Shown here: positions 49,078 through 57,289 of the stretch, one piece after another
Position numbering within the stretch: position 1 is the stretch's first letter
How the letters are laid out: every line of letters begins with the position of its first letter
From: UBA4742 sp963734965
GTDB taxonomy: Bacteria; Actinomycetota; Acidimicrobiia; Acidimicrobiales; Acidimicrobilacustridaceae
Direction of reading: 5' to 3'
Assembly (NCBI GenBank): GCA_963734965.1
Contig: CAVTJK010000002.1
Location: 1-64,000 of the forward strand
Length of the DNA stretch: 64,000 nucleotides
The notes under the pieces: model-generated
The model's input: only the letters and a program-made list of their open reading frames with translations
Database searches by the model: none
Told to the model about the DNA's origin: nothing
Position numbers and translations under genes: made by a program

Positions 49078-50178
49078 ATGATGTCCGATCAGCAGCTCGA
49101 CAAGGATCTTCAGGAGTTCCTGGCGGTTCGTGAGCCCGGTGCGGATCTCGATGCGCACCAGCACGACGAGTTCGCGCTCTCGCTCCGCGTCGACCTGACC
49201 AACTACAAGAAGTTCCCGCGGGTCGACGACAGCGTGACCTACAAGAAGGACGGTCGCGATCACCGCGCCGACATCGACGTCGACGAGAGCCTCGAGCTGC
49301 CGGACTACAGCGGCCCGTTCAAAGCCGACCTGCGGTTCTCGGACTTCTCCAACGACGCGCTCATCAGCATGTACTCCCTGGCCTACGAGTACTACATGCT
49401 GCTGGTCGACTCCTGGTCGGCCGAGGTGGCCCGGCGTTCGGGCGAGGAGGCCAAGGACGAGCTGCAGCTGTCGGCCTGGACGAACGGCATCGTGCCCCAC
49501 CTGGACCGCATCGCCGAGGAGTACGACGCCATCCCCGACGTCGACGAGCTGCCCCCGCTCGACGGTGGCGTCGTGGCGTACAACCCGTTCAAGCCGGATC
49601 CTCGCCTGGCCGACTGCGACAAGGAGCACCTGGTCAAGCTGTGCCTCGGCAGCCACGAGTTCTTCCTGCTGGTCATCGAGGCCTGGGCCGCCGAGGTGGT
49701 GGTGCGCTACGGGCTCGACGAGATGTTCGACATCCAGTGGACGCTGTGGAGCGAGAAGGTCCTCCCGGAGATCCGCAACATGAAGGGCCGGTGGATGAAC
49801 ATCACCACCAACGACGTCGCCGCCTTCATGAAGGACATCCAGATCGATGCCACGTCGTTCCCCGGCAAGGCCTTCGAGCTGACCTTCGAGATGCCCGAGC
49901 CCGACGTGGGCATCATGACGTTCAACCGGTGCTGCGCTCCGGACCAGTGGGAGGCGCTCGGCCGGCCCGACATCCTCGAGAAGAACTGTCACTCGACCTG
50001 CCCGGCCTCGCTCATCGAGACCGCCAAGATGTACAACCCGAACATGAAGGTCGACATCCTGGCCATCCCGCCTCGCATCGACGTCGAGAACGTGTGCTGC
50101 AAGTGGAAGCTCAGCATGCGCGACGAATCCGACCCCGAGTACGTGCCCGTCGAGCTCGGCCAGAAGCCGACCAGCTGA
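49078..50178 (+). CDS. Uncharacterised Cys-rich protein with internal duplication
   Basis: 366 residues, intact, controlled by the adjacent TetR operators. ATG at 49078 follows GGGGGAG. Two helical repeats are evident: LISMYSLAYEYYMLLVDSWS then AEVARRSGEEA, and LVKLCLGSHEFFLLVIEAWA then AEVVVRYGLDEM. The C-terminal domain has a Cys pattern FNRCCAPDQWEALGR, EKNCHSTCPASLIE, YNPNMKVDILAIPPRIDVEN and VCCKWKLSM that could bind a metal or cluster. It resembles DUF6125-type proteins in outline, but I cannot assign a function. Confidence 0.7.
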   Translation: MMSDQQLDKDLQEFLAVREPGADLDAHQHDEFALSLRVDLTNYKKFPRVDDSVTYKKDGRDHRADIDVDESLELPDYSGPFKADLRFSDFSNDALISMYSLAYEYYMLLVDSWSAEVARRSGEEAKDELQLSAWTNGIVPHLDRIAEEYDAIPDVDELPPLDGGVVAYNPFKPDPRLADCDKEHLVKLCLGSHEFFLLVIEAWAAEVVVRYGLDEMFDIQWTLWSEKVLPEIRNMKGRWMNITTNDVAAFMKDIQIDATSFPGKAFELTFEMPEPDVGIMTFNRCCAPDQWEALGRPDILEKNCHSTCPASLIETAKMYNPNMKVDILAIPPRIDVENVCCKWKLSMRDESDPEYVPVELGQKPTS

Positions 50179-50247
50179 CGAACGACGGCGACGCGCCCGT
50201 CGTCGGCGCGCGGCCGTCGACCAGGTCGACCAGCGGACGAACGCTCG

Positions 50248-51102
50248 TCAGAGTTGTCCGGCGGCGATGAGCTCGACTGGGTCTTGCAACTCGACCGTGC
50301 CCAGATAGCCCCCACCGGCGGCCAGCGCGTCGTGGGCGCCGTAGCCGAGCAGCTCCTGGGATCGGCGCGGCAGCGTTCGAGCCACGTCCAACGGGGTGGT
50401 CAGGTACTGGTTCTCCTCGGTACGGAGCCAGCCGACGCAGTAGCTCACGTGCATGCCCCGCCGTCGCTGTGCGCTGGTCACATTGGGCCCCCCGCCGTGG
50501 ATCGTCGAACCGAGGTAGACCACCGCTGAGCCGGCCGACATCTCCGCGGTCACCAGCTCCTCCGGCTCGGGGGCACGATCGGCTTCCCAGCGGTGGCTGC
50601 CCGGCACGACGCGCGTCGCGCCGTTGTCGGCCGTGAAGTCCCCGAGCGCCACCACCGAGGCCAGCTGGAGCTGCGGGTGGGGATCGGGCACGTGGACCCA
50701 GACCAGTTCATCGCGGTGCAGCAACTGCTGCTCGGAGCCAGGTCCCCGGTCGAGCACGTGGGCGATGTTGAGCTGATAGGTCGCCGCGTTGGGCAGGAGC
50801 ACGGCGTCGCACACGGCCAGATAGATCGGATGGGTCAGGATCTCGGTGACGAAGACCCTCGACTTGCCGGCCACGCCGGTCACGCTGAGCGTGTGGTCGC
50901 CGAAGAACCACTCCGCCGCGGCGTTGATGTACTTCTGCTCGTCCAGGCTCGCCTGCTCGAGCCAGGGATCGATCTCGGCGTTGAAGCGTTCGAGGAGATC
51001 CCGATCGAGCAATCCCTCGACCACCACCGCCCCGTCGTCGGCCAGCGCGGCGACGATCACCGACCACGGCTCCGAGGCGTCGATCCGAACCAGGTCGCTC
51101 AT
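50248..51102 (-). CDS. Phytanoyl-CoA dioxygenase (PhyH) family protein
   Basis: 284 residues, intact. MSDLVRIDASEPWSVIVAAL, GAVVVEGLLDRDLLERFNAE, the iron triad beginning SEQQLLHRDELVWVH (HxD), DFTADNGATRVVPGSHRWEA and the distal SAVVYLGSTIHGGGPNVTSA with an Arg in RRRGMHVSYCVGWLR. A ribosome site GGAAGGGATC precedes the ATG. Fe(II)/2-oxoglutarate oxygenase with unknown substrate, one of three PhyH genes here. Confidence 0.88.
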   Translation of the reverse strand: MSDLVRIDASEPWSVIVAALADDGAVVVEGLLDRDLLERFNAEIDPWLEQASLDEQKYINAAAEWFFGDHTLSVTGVAGKSRVFVTEILTHPIYLAVCDAVLLPNAATYQLNIAHVLDRGPGSEQQLLHRDELVWVHVPDPHPQLQLASVVALGDFTADNGATRVVPGSHRWEADRAPEPEELVTAEMSAGSAVVYLGSTIHGGGPNVTSAQRRRGMHVSYCVGWLRTEENQYLTTPLDVARTLPRRSQELLGYGAHDALAAGGGYLGTVELQDPVELIAAGQL

Positions 51103-51196
51103 GTCCGATCCCTTCCACCCAGACGGGAGATCGCCGACCGTATCCCAGTTGCTGCTTCGGCCGCGTGGCCGCGCCGCGCTCCAGGCGTGATCCGAA

Positions 51197-51661
51197 CTAC
51201 TGAAGCCGCGCCGCCAAGGCGGTCAGCAACAGCGCGAAGGCGATGGCCGCGGCGGCGGCTCGCACGGTGTTGAGTCGCTCCCAGCGATCGACCGACGCCT
51301 TCCAGCCCGGCGGCGGGGAGTGCGGGTCCCAGTCGAGAGCGGCGGCGTTGATGGGCACCGTTCCGAACACCGTGACCAGGATCCACACGACGAGCGCCAG
51401 CAATCCGGACCACCGGAGCAGGACGCCGGTGGTGGTCCCGTCGAGGACCACGACGACGATCGTCGTCACGAGCGTCGACAGGTACATCGCCGGTACGAGC
51501 AGACGCAGCTTCATGATCAGGGCCTGACGCACCTCGATGTGCGACTCGTCGTCCAGACCGGCCAGCGGACCGCGGACTCCGAAGCGGACGACGAACTCCT
51601 CGCCCGCCAGCAGGCCGGCCAGGAACACGTTGACCAGCTCGAGCGCCACAGTTCCAGCCAT
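51197..51661 (-). CDS. DUF1772 / anthrone oxygenase-like membrane protein
   Basis: 154 residues with four membrane helices (ELVNVFLAGLLAGEEFVVRF, LVPAMYLSTLVTTIVVVVLD, SGLLALVVWILVTVFGTVPI, AAAAAIAFALLLTALAARL). The conserved PINAAALDW and DRWERLNTVRAAAA region matches DUF1772, a family that includes fungal anthrone oxygenases. Divergent from the padR gene with an operator between them, so it is probably the PadR target. Confidence 0.75.
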   Translation of the reverse strand: MAGTVALELVNVFLAGLLAGEEFVVRFGVRGPLAGLDDESHIEVRQALIMKLRLLVPAMYLSTLVTTIVVVVLDGTTTGVLLRWSGLLALVVWILVTVFGTVPINAAALDWDPHSPPPGWKASVDRWERLNTVRAAAAAIAFALLLTALAARLQ

Positions 51662-51681
51662 GCCAGCCCTGCCTCCGTATA

Positions 51682-51703
51682 GGATACTCTGGCTAGAGTA
51701 CCC
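51682..51703. promoter_or_regulatory. Likely PadR operator
   Basis: GGATACTCT (51682-51690) and AGAGTACCC (51695-51703) form an inverted repeat with 8 of 9 pairs and a GGCT centre, in the 56-bp gap between the DUF1772 and padR starts. TACT/AGTA half-sites fit PadR-type repressors. Confidence 0.5.
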
Positions 51704-51717
51704 CAGGAGGAGCGCCG

Positions 51718-52314
51718 ATGGCCACCCGCAGCCGTAGCAACCCGTTGGCGCTCGCCGTCCTGGTCTGTCTGGCCGAACGGCCGATGCATCCCTACGAGGT
51801 GGCGACCACCCTCCGCCAGCGCCAGAAGCACGAGAGCGTCCGACTGAACTACGGATCGCTCTACGCCGTCGTCGCCTCGTTGGAGAAGCGCGAGCTCATC
51901 GCCCCCGCAGCGACCATGCGCGCCGGTCGGCTGCCCGAACGCACGGTCTACTCCCTCACCGACGCGGGACTGATCGAGCTGCACGACTGGTACACCGATC
52001 TGCTCACCACCCCCGTCAAGGACTACACGAGCTTCGAGGCGGCGCTCTCGTTCCTGCCGACCCTCCCCCCCGACGATGTCGGCGAGTTGCTGGCCGAACG
52101 AGCGTCTCGCCTCGAAGTCGATCTGGCCCACGCCCTTGCCGCCCGCGAGCTCGCCGAGAAGCAAGGGGTGCCGCGCTTGTTCTGGGTCGAGGAAGAGTTC
52201 CGCACCCGCTTGCGGGAGGCCGAGCTCGACTACGTCCGTCAGCTGATCCGAGAGATCGAGGATGGAACCCTCGGGGGCGTGGACTGGTGGAGACAGATTC
52301 ATGCCCCCGACTAG
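51718..52314 (+). CDS. PadR family transcriptional regulator
   Basis: 198 residues. The winged-helix domain reads NPLALAVLVCLAERPMHPYE, VATTLRQRQKHESVRLNYGS, LYAVVASLEKRELIAPAATM and PERTVYSLTDAGLIELHDWY, which is the PadR signature. The C-terminal coiled-coil dimer domain (LEVDLAHALAARELAEKQ, LDYVRQLIREIEDG) is subfamily-2-like. AGGAGG precedes the ATG. It probably represses itself and the divergent membrane gene. Confidence 0.92.
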   Translation: MATRSRSNPLALAVLVCLAERPMHPYEVATTLRQRQKHESVRLNYGSLYAVVASLEKRELIAPAATMRAGRLPERTVYSLTDAGLIELHDWYTDLLTTPVKDYTSFEAALSFLPTLPPDDVGELLAERASRLEVDLAHALAARELAEKQGVPRLFWVEEEFRTRLREAELDYVRQLIREIEDGTLGGVDWWRQIHAPD

Positions 52315-52332
52315 GCGCCGCCGGTCGCGGAT

Positions 52333-53251
52333 CTAGCCGTCGGCCAGCGCGGCGGGGGGCAGGTCGGTCGCGGTGCCTTCGGCGACCGCCAGTGCGTACA
52401 CGCCCCAGACCATGGCGAACAGCGCCGTGATCAGGAACGCGGCCTCGACCGGACCCGAGATCTGCACGCGTTCGTCGAGCATGCCGATGCCGAGAGCGGC
52501 GCCGCTCAGGGCCTGCATGATCTGTTCGGCGCTGACCGCAGCGGCCAGCGAACCGGTCTGGAAGGCGCTCTGGGCCAGGATCAACCCCGTGATCGAGGTG
52601 ACCGCCAGCGCGTACGGCTCCCAATGGAGCACCCAGTTGAGGATGCCACCGCTGAGGTAGTGGACGAAGGCCCGGGTGAGCAGGGCGCTCGTGCCGAACA
52701 GCACGCCCGCACCCAGCCCGAGCGGCACGGCGCGCATCGGGCCTGACTGCGTCCAGGCGATGGCGACGCAGGCGAGGACGAACGCCGACGATCAGCGGCG
52801 CGGCGATGAGCCAGGCATGGATGGGGGCGACGTTGATGCCCTCGGTCGGGCCGACGAGCACCAGGAACACCGAGATGCCGAGGGCGAAGACGGCGGCCGC
52901 GATCCAGTCGAACCTCGTGATGATGCGGTGGTTGATCAACGCTCCGAAGAAGAGCGACGCCAGCAGCGAGGTCGCCATGATCGGCTCGACCACGACCAGC
53001 GTGCCCAGCCCGATGGCCAGGGCCTCGAAGACGTAGCCCCCGACATCGGCGCCGATGCCCATCAGCCAACGAGGCCGGCGGGCCAGGCGGCGGAGGAAGC
53101 CGAGCCTCAGCGTCTCGCTCTGGGCGATCTGTTCGGCCTCGTGCTGCTGCAGCACGTTGCTGACGCCATAGGACGAGGCGGCCACGACCGCGCACAGCAC
53201 GGCCAGACCACCGTGGGCCTGGCTCAGATCGAAGGCGACGACCACGATCAA
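52333..53251 (-). CDS. DMT superfamily transporter (one frameshift)
   Basis: Ten-helix drug/metabolite-type transporter. Helices include GGLAVLCAVVAASSYGVSNV, YVFEALAIGLGTLVVVEPIM, WIAAAVFALGISVFLVLVGP, then after an indel near 52785 GLGAGVLFGTSALLTRAFVH, YALAVTSITGLILAQSAFQT and AAFLITALFAMVWGVYALAV. The LVVVEPIM and SLAAAVSAEQIM segments show the duplicated half pattern. The substrate is unknown. The N-terminus starts at the ATG at 53251. Confidence 0.75.
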
Positions 53252-53321
53252 AACCCTAGGACGGCGGCCTGCCGGGCGGCACCGCCATTGGCGTCGACCC
53301 CTTGCGGGAGCGCCGCCTTGG

Positions 53322-53699
53322 TCATCCGGAGACGGTGAGATCGACCCTGTCGTTGTAGAAGCACATGAGGCCGGTCACGCCCTCGGCCGCCGGGATCGGG
53401 GTCTCGTAGCTCCAGACGATGCCGTCGTGGACGGTGTCACCCAGCTCGAGGGTCCAATACGACGCCTGGCCCTTGAACGGGCACTCGGTCTTGAAGCTGG
53501 TCGGCCGCATGAGATCCATGCGAACGTCCTCACGCGGGAGGTAGTAGCGGGTGGGCAGCCCCGTCTCGTCGAGCACGACAGGTTGATCGCTCTCGGCGAC
53601 CAGCTCGCCGTCGACGCGGACCTCGACGTGCAGATCGGCGGGGGCAATGGTCACGGTGTGTCCCGGGTTCATACCCAGGTGCAAGGGGTCCGAGGGCAC
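53322..53699 (-). CDS. DUF427 domain-containing protein
   Basis: 125 residues, a small beta-rich fold: VTIAPADLHVEVRVDGELVA, GLPTRYYLPREDVRMDLMRP, SFKTECPFKGQASYWTLELG, then DTVHDGIVWSYETPIPAAEG and LMCFYNDRVDLTV. The TRYYLPREDV and TxCPFKGxASYW segments are the DUF427 hallmark. The function is unknown. Confidence 0.9.
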   Translation of the reverse strand: MPSDPLHLGMNPGHTVTIAPADLHVEVRVDGELVAESDQPVVLDETGLPTRYYLPREDVRMDLMRPTSFKTECPFKGQASYWTLELGDTVHDGIVWSYETPIPAAEGVTGLMCFYNDRVDLTVSG

Positions 53700-53738
53700 A
53701 AGTATTCCGCCGACGAAGCCCGATCCTCGCCGACGGGC

Positions 53739-54260
53739 TCAGAGCTTGGCCATCAGCTTGCGGAGCATCGTCGTGTTGCGACTCGTGCTGCCGTGCTCAC
53801 CGAAGACGTTCCAGTCCTTCTTCTTGAGGGTCGTGTCCGTCGATTTGCCGTGCATCCGCCAGTGCACGTCCCGTCCGTCGACGACCAGCGTGTCGAAGCC
53901 GTTCGACGCCGACTCGAGCCCTCGAGCAGCCGCCGCCGACGGGGTTGTCTTGAGGAAGGTGACGAAGTAGGTGTCCCCCCGGCCGACCACAAACGGATCA
54001 GCAGCCAGGATCCGATCGATCTCCTTGCTCGTGCGCACGAAGGTGGTGACCTCGAAGCCGTACTCGGCCTCAAGGGCGACCTCGATCGATCGCTCGATGT
54101 CAGCCCGCGAGCCGCCCGCGTCGAACACCACGTTGCCGCTGTTGAGGAAGGTCCACGCGCCGTCATGGCCCAGCTCGGCGAAGATCTCGACGAGACGGGC
54201 CATGCCAACCGTTCGCCGACCGACGTTCACCGCTCTCAGGAAGGCGACGCGCCTGGTCAT
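53739..54260 (-). CDS. DUF1697 domain-containing protein
   Basis: 173 residues: MTRRVAFLRAVNVGRRTVGM, FAELGHDGAWTFLNSGNVVF, RADIERSIEVALEAEYGFEV and the C-terminal FGEHGSTSRNTTMLRKLMAK match the family (RxxxFLRAxNVGG, TxxNSGNV, TxRNxxTxxKL). ATG at 54260 overlaps the preceding gene's stop. The function is unknown. Confidence 0.9.
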   Translation of the reverse strand: MTRRVAFLRAVNVGRRTVGMARLVEIFAELGHDGAWTFLNSGNVVFDAGGSRADIERSIEVALEAEYGFEVTTFVRTSKEIDRILAADPFVVGRGDTYFVTFLKTTPSAAAARGLESASNGFDTLVVDGRDVHWRMHGKSTDTTLKKKDWNVFGEHGSTSRNTTMLRKLMAKL

Positions 54261-55168
54261 CCCGCCGCGACCTCGAGCGCGGGTCGGTCCCACGCGGCCA
54301 GCTCGGCCGCCGCCTCATACGTGCTCTGCAGGAAGTCGAGCAGCATCGCGTCCGGGTCGGCGGCGGTGCGCACCGCCGCATACGGAAGCAGGAACTCGCC
54401 GAGCCCGCCGTCGTAGTACGCGGCGTCGGGAACGACCGGCCAATCCGAGAACCCGTCCGGCTCGGGATAGGCGTAGGAGTAGAACGAGCCCTCGGCGCTC
54501 CCTCCCGGCCAGAAACCGCAGCTGCTCACCTCGTGGCTGTAGGCGAGCTGCTGAACCCAATCGGCGCAGTTCGGCACCCCGCCAGGATGGAGTGGCGCGG
54601 GCCGGCCGGAGAACCGGGTCACGGCGAGGTCGGCCGCACCCCAGAAGAAGTGGACGGGGCTGGCCTTGCCGACGAATCCGGCCCGGAACCTCGTCATGAC
54701 GCGGTGAGCCTGGACGAGGGCGGTCCAGAACCGGGCCGCCGCGTCGGGGTCATAGGTGTGATGGCGGTCGTCTTCGGCGAACGGGATGGCGTCGACGATC
54801 TCGACCGGTCGAGCGAGGATCGCGACCTCGACCCCGAGCTCACCTAGAGCCGTCATCGTCGCCTCGTGGAAGTCGGCGACGGTCCTCGGCTCGAGCGCGA
54901 CGGTGCGACGTCCACCGTCCGAGGCCCGCAACCACAGCACCTGGTCGATGAAGTCGAACTCGAGCTCGATGCCGCGACCTCGGTCGTGCATCAGCGAGGT
55001 CGTCAGACCTCGTGCGGACACGTAGAGCGGCACCTGCCACCAGTGGTTGACCATCGGCTCGAGCGCCAGGCGCACCTTGCCGACGACCTGGGTCCAGAGG
55101 TGCAACGTGTCGCGGGTGTCCTCCCAAGCCGACGGGAGCTCGGGCCAGGCGGCGGATCCATTGGTCAC
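54257..55168 (-). CDS. DUF5996 family protein
   Basis: 303 residues: TRDTLHLWTQVVGKVRLALE, MVNHWWQVPLYVSARGLTTS, RGIELEFDFIDQVLWLRASD, then FFWGAADLAVTRFSGRPAPL, EVSSCGFWPGGSAEGSFYSY and LLPYAAVRTAADPDAMLLDF. The closely spaced NHWWxVPLYVxxRGLTTS and SHEVSSCGFWPGG motifs identify DUF5996. GTG at 55168 has TAGCGT 6 nt upstream. Probably cotranscribed with the DUF1697 gene. The function is unknown. Confidence 0.88.
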   Translation of the reverse strand: MTNGSAAWPELPSAWEDTRDTLHLWTQVVGKVRLALEPMVNHWWQVPLYVSARGLTTSLMHDRGRGIELEFDFIDQVLWLRASDGGRRTVALEPRTVADFHEATMTALGELGVEVAILARPVEIVDAIPFAEDDRHHTYDPDAAARFWTALVQAHRVMTRFRAGFVGKASPVHFFWGAADLAVTRFSGRPAPLHPGGVPNCADWVQQLAYSHEVSSCGFWPGGSAEGSFYSYAYPEPDGFSDWPVVPDAAYYDGGLGEFLLPYAAVRTAADPDAMLLDFLQSTYEAAAELAAWDRPALEVAAG

Positions 55169-55213
55169 AGCTGGACGCTAGCGGCGCACTGGGGCCGGCG
55201 CGGCTGACCGGTG

Positions 55214-55987
55214 TCAGCGTCGGCGCACCGCCACGCTGCGCATGAGGCGGGGCTGATCGGTCGCGTTCACGGCCACCGTGTGGAAGAGCCACCCGTGGGT
55301 GATGAACACGTCGCCGGGAGCACCGGTGAGCTCGACCACCCTGGCCGGCAACCCGTCGACATCCCAATCGGCGCCCATGAACCGCTCGTTGCGACGAGGA
55401 TCGCCGTCGTCGTTGGTCAGTGCGATCAGTGAGGGATGGGATCGGAGGAAACCGAGCTTGGCCCGCTTGTACTCACGAACGTCGGTGCTCTCCAGGTAGC
55501 GGGCGAACAGCTTGTGCGACCCGAGCAGCTGAGGGGTACCACCACCGCCGGGCTCCACCGCGCCGAACAGCGCCCACAGCTTCACCGCGAACAGGTCCAC
55601 CGACGAGTTGGTCGCTTCGAAGTCGGAGTGCCAGATGCGATGCGGCACCCGCCACTGGGTCGCGTTGGGCATCGTGACCAGGACGTTGCCGTACTGCTCG
55701 GGCCTGTCCCAGCATCCCGGACCGAGTAGGTCGTCGAGGGCATCGCCGACGACGGGTGAGCAGATGGGCTGGAAGACCTTGGCGCGCTTCGTCGACTTCA
55801 ACCCTGTCGGCGGATGGCGATCCCAGGTCGTCGGATCGTCGCGCTCGATGCCGTAGCGGTGCACCAGCTCGTTCCAGAGCACGACACGCATGTCCTCGGC
55901 CGCCGACCTGCTGAAGGCGCCTTCGAGCCGGAGCAGTCCGGTGCGATCGAACTCCTCGCGCTGCTGGTCGGTGAGCACGGCGGCCAT
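55214..55987 (-). CDS. Phytanoyl-CoA dioxygenase (PhyH) family protein
   Basis: 257 residues from ATG 55987 (MAAVLTDQQREEFDRTGLLR). It has a cap helix, then QWRVPHRIWHSDFEATNSSV (HxD), AVKLWALFGAVEPGGGGTPQ, LLGSHKLFARYLESTDVREY and APGDVFITHGWLFHTVAVNA with the distal His and QPRLMRSVAVRRR. Third PhyH gene in the window. It is divergent from the AraC gene at 56065, so AraC may control it. Confidence 0.85.
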   Translation of the reverse strand: MAAVLTDQQREEFDRTGLLRLEGAFSRSAAEDMRVVLWNELVHRYGIERDDPTTWDRHPPTGLKSTKRAKVFQPICSPVVGDALDDLLGPGCWDRPEQYGNVLVTMPNATQWRVPHRIWHSDFEATNSSVDLFAVKLWALFGAVEPGGGGTPQLLGSHKLFARYLESTDVREYKRAKLGFLRSHPSLIALTNDDGDPRRNERFMGADWDVDGLPARVVELTGAPGDVFITHGWLFHTVAVNATDQPRLMRSVAVRRR

Positions 55988-56064
55988 CCTGGCCTCTCGG
56001 CGGCCGGCGCCTGGCTTCATTTGCCGGCGCCGCGGTCGCGGCGGCGGCCCTAGCCTGGAGCTCG

Positions 56065-56838
56065 ATGCCCACCTCGCGCTATGTCGAACAGGCGCCGACC
56101 GCGTTCGGGATGGCATCGCACCTGGCGTGTGTGTGGCTGGGCCAGGTCGGTGACGACAACGCCTTCACCGATCGGATCCTGCCCGATGGGTGCCTCGACG
56201 TGATCTGGGACGGCCAGCGACTGTTCGCCGCCGGTCCCGACACCACGGCCGTCGAACGCCGCAACGAGGTCGGTTCGTTCACGGTTGGGGTGCGATTTCG
56301 ACCGGGTCATGCCTCGCCGTTCCTCGGCGTGCCCGCGTCCGAGTTGCTCGATCAACGCGTCGACATGAGCGAACTGTGGCCTGGCGCGACAGCCGACCGA
56401 CTCACCGATGAGCTGGCGGCCCTGGCTCCGGCTGAGGCCGCCCGTCATCTCGAACGGCACATCTCGTGCACGGTGATCGACGACGCGGGTCTGGACGCGA
56501 TCGATGCCGTGCGCCGTGAGATCCCCTACCTCGACGTCGAGTCCCTGGCCGCCGATCTGGGCCTGACGAGCCGAACGCTGCACCGCCGCTGCGTCAAGGC
56601 CTTCGGCTACAGCGCCAAGACGTTGCAGCGGGTGTTGCGCTTCCGCCGTTTCCTGGCCCTCGCCGGCGCGGCCGACGGCCTTGCGCTGGCGAGCCTGGCC
56701 GCCGAGTCGGGCTACGCCGATCAGCCCCACCTCAACCGCGAGGCCATGCGGCTGTCGGGCCTGACCCCAGTGGAGCTGGTCGCACGCCACGCTGTCCGAT
56801 CCGTTCAAGACGGTCATCGGCCGTCGATGTCACGCTGA
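56065..56838 (+). CDS. AraC family transcriptional regulator
   Basis: 257 residues. N-terminal DUF6597-type sensor (YVEQAPTAFGMASHLACVWL, RILPDGCLDVIWDGQRLFAA, VGVRFRPGHASPFLGVPASE) and C-terminal HTH_18 domain: LDVESLAADLGLTSRTLHRR, CVKAFGYSAKTLQRVLRFRR and LASLAAESGYADQPHLNREA. GGAG and TAGCCT both lie upstream of the ATG. Divergent from the PhyH gene. Confidence 0.9.
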   Translation: MPTSRYVEQAPTAFGMASHLACVWLGQVGDDNAFTDRILPDGCLDVIWDGQRLFAAGPDTTAVERRNEVGSFTVGVRFRPGHASPFLGVPASELLDQRVDMSELWPGATADRLTDELAALAPAEAARHLERHISCTVIDDAGLDAIDAVRREIPYLDVESLAADLGLTSRTLHRRCVKAFGYSAKTLQRVLRFRRFLALAGAADGLALASLAAESGYADQPHLNREAMRLSGLTPVELVARHAVRSVQDGHRPSMSR

Positions 56839-56869
56839 TGGCCTCTTCGCCCCCGTCCAGGAGGACCCC

Positions 56870-57277
56870 ATGAAGGTCTTGTTCGTCGCCGGATTCTCCC
56901 CGATCGTCCCCGACCGCGCCGCCAGCACCGCGTTCTACGACAAGACGTTGGATCTGCCGCTGGTCACCGACGAGGAGTACGACTACACGGCCACGGACCG
57001 CCTCGACGGACTCAAGCACTTCGGGCTGTGGCCGCTGTCCGAGGCGGCCGAGGCGTGCTTCGGCACCAAGGAATGGCCGGCCGACGTACCGGTGCCGCAG
57101 GCCACGATCGAGTTCGACGTCGACGACGTCGACGCCGCCGCCGACGAGCTCCAGGCCGATGGCTACACCCTGCTGCACGAACCCAAGACCATGCCCTGGG
57201 GTCAGCGGATCGTGCACGTGCTGTCCCCCGAGAACCTGCTGGTCGGGCTCACCTACACCCCACTGATGCGCGAGTAG
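56870..57277 (+). CDS. VOC family protein (glyoxalase/dioxygenase fold)
   Basis: 135 residues, intact: VLFVAGFSPIVPDRAASTAF, YDKTLDLPLVTDEEYDYTAT, QATIEFDVDDVDAAADELQA and DGYTLLHEPKTMPWGQRIVH with ENLLVGLTY at the end. The fold is clear but the usual first metal His is not obvious, so it may bind rather than catalyse. Downstream of the AraC gene by 31 bp, probably cotranscribed. Confidence 0.85.
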   Translation: MKVLFVAGFSPIVPDRAASTAFYDKTLDLPLVTDEEYDYTATDRLDGLKHFGLWPLSEAAEACFGTKEWPADVPVPQATIEFDVDDVDAAADELQADGYTLLHEPKTMPWGQRIVHVLSPENLLVGLTYTPLMRE

Positions 57278-57289
57278 CGGGGGGACGAG

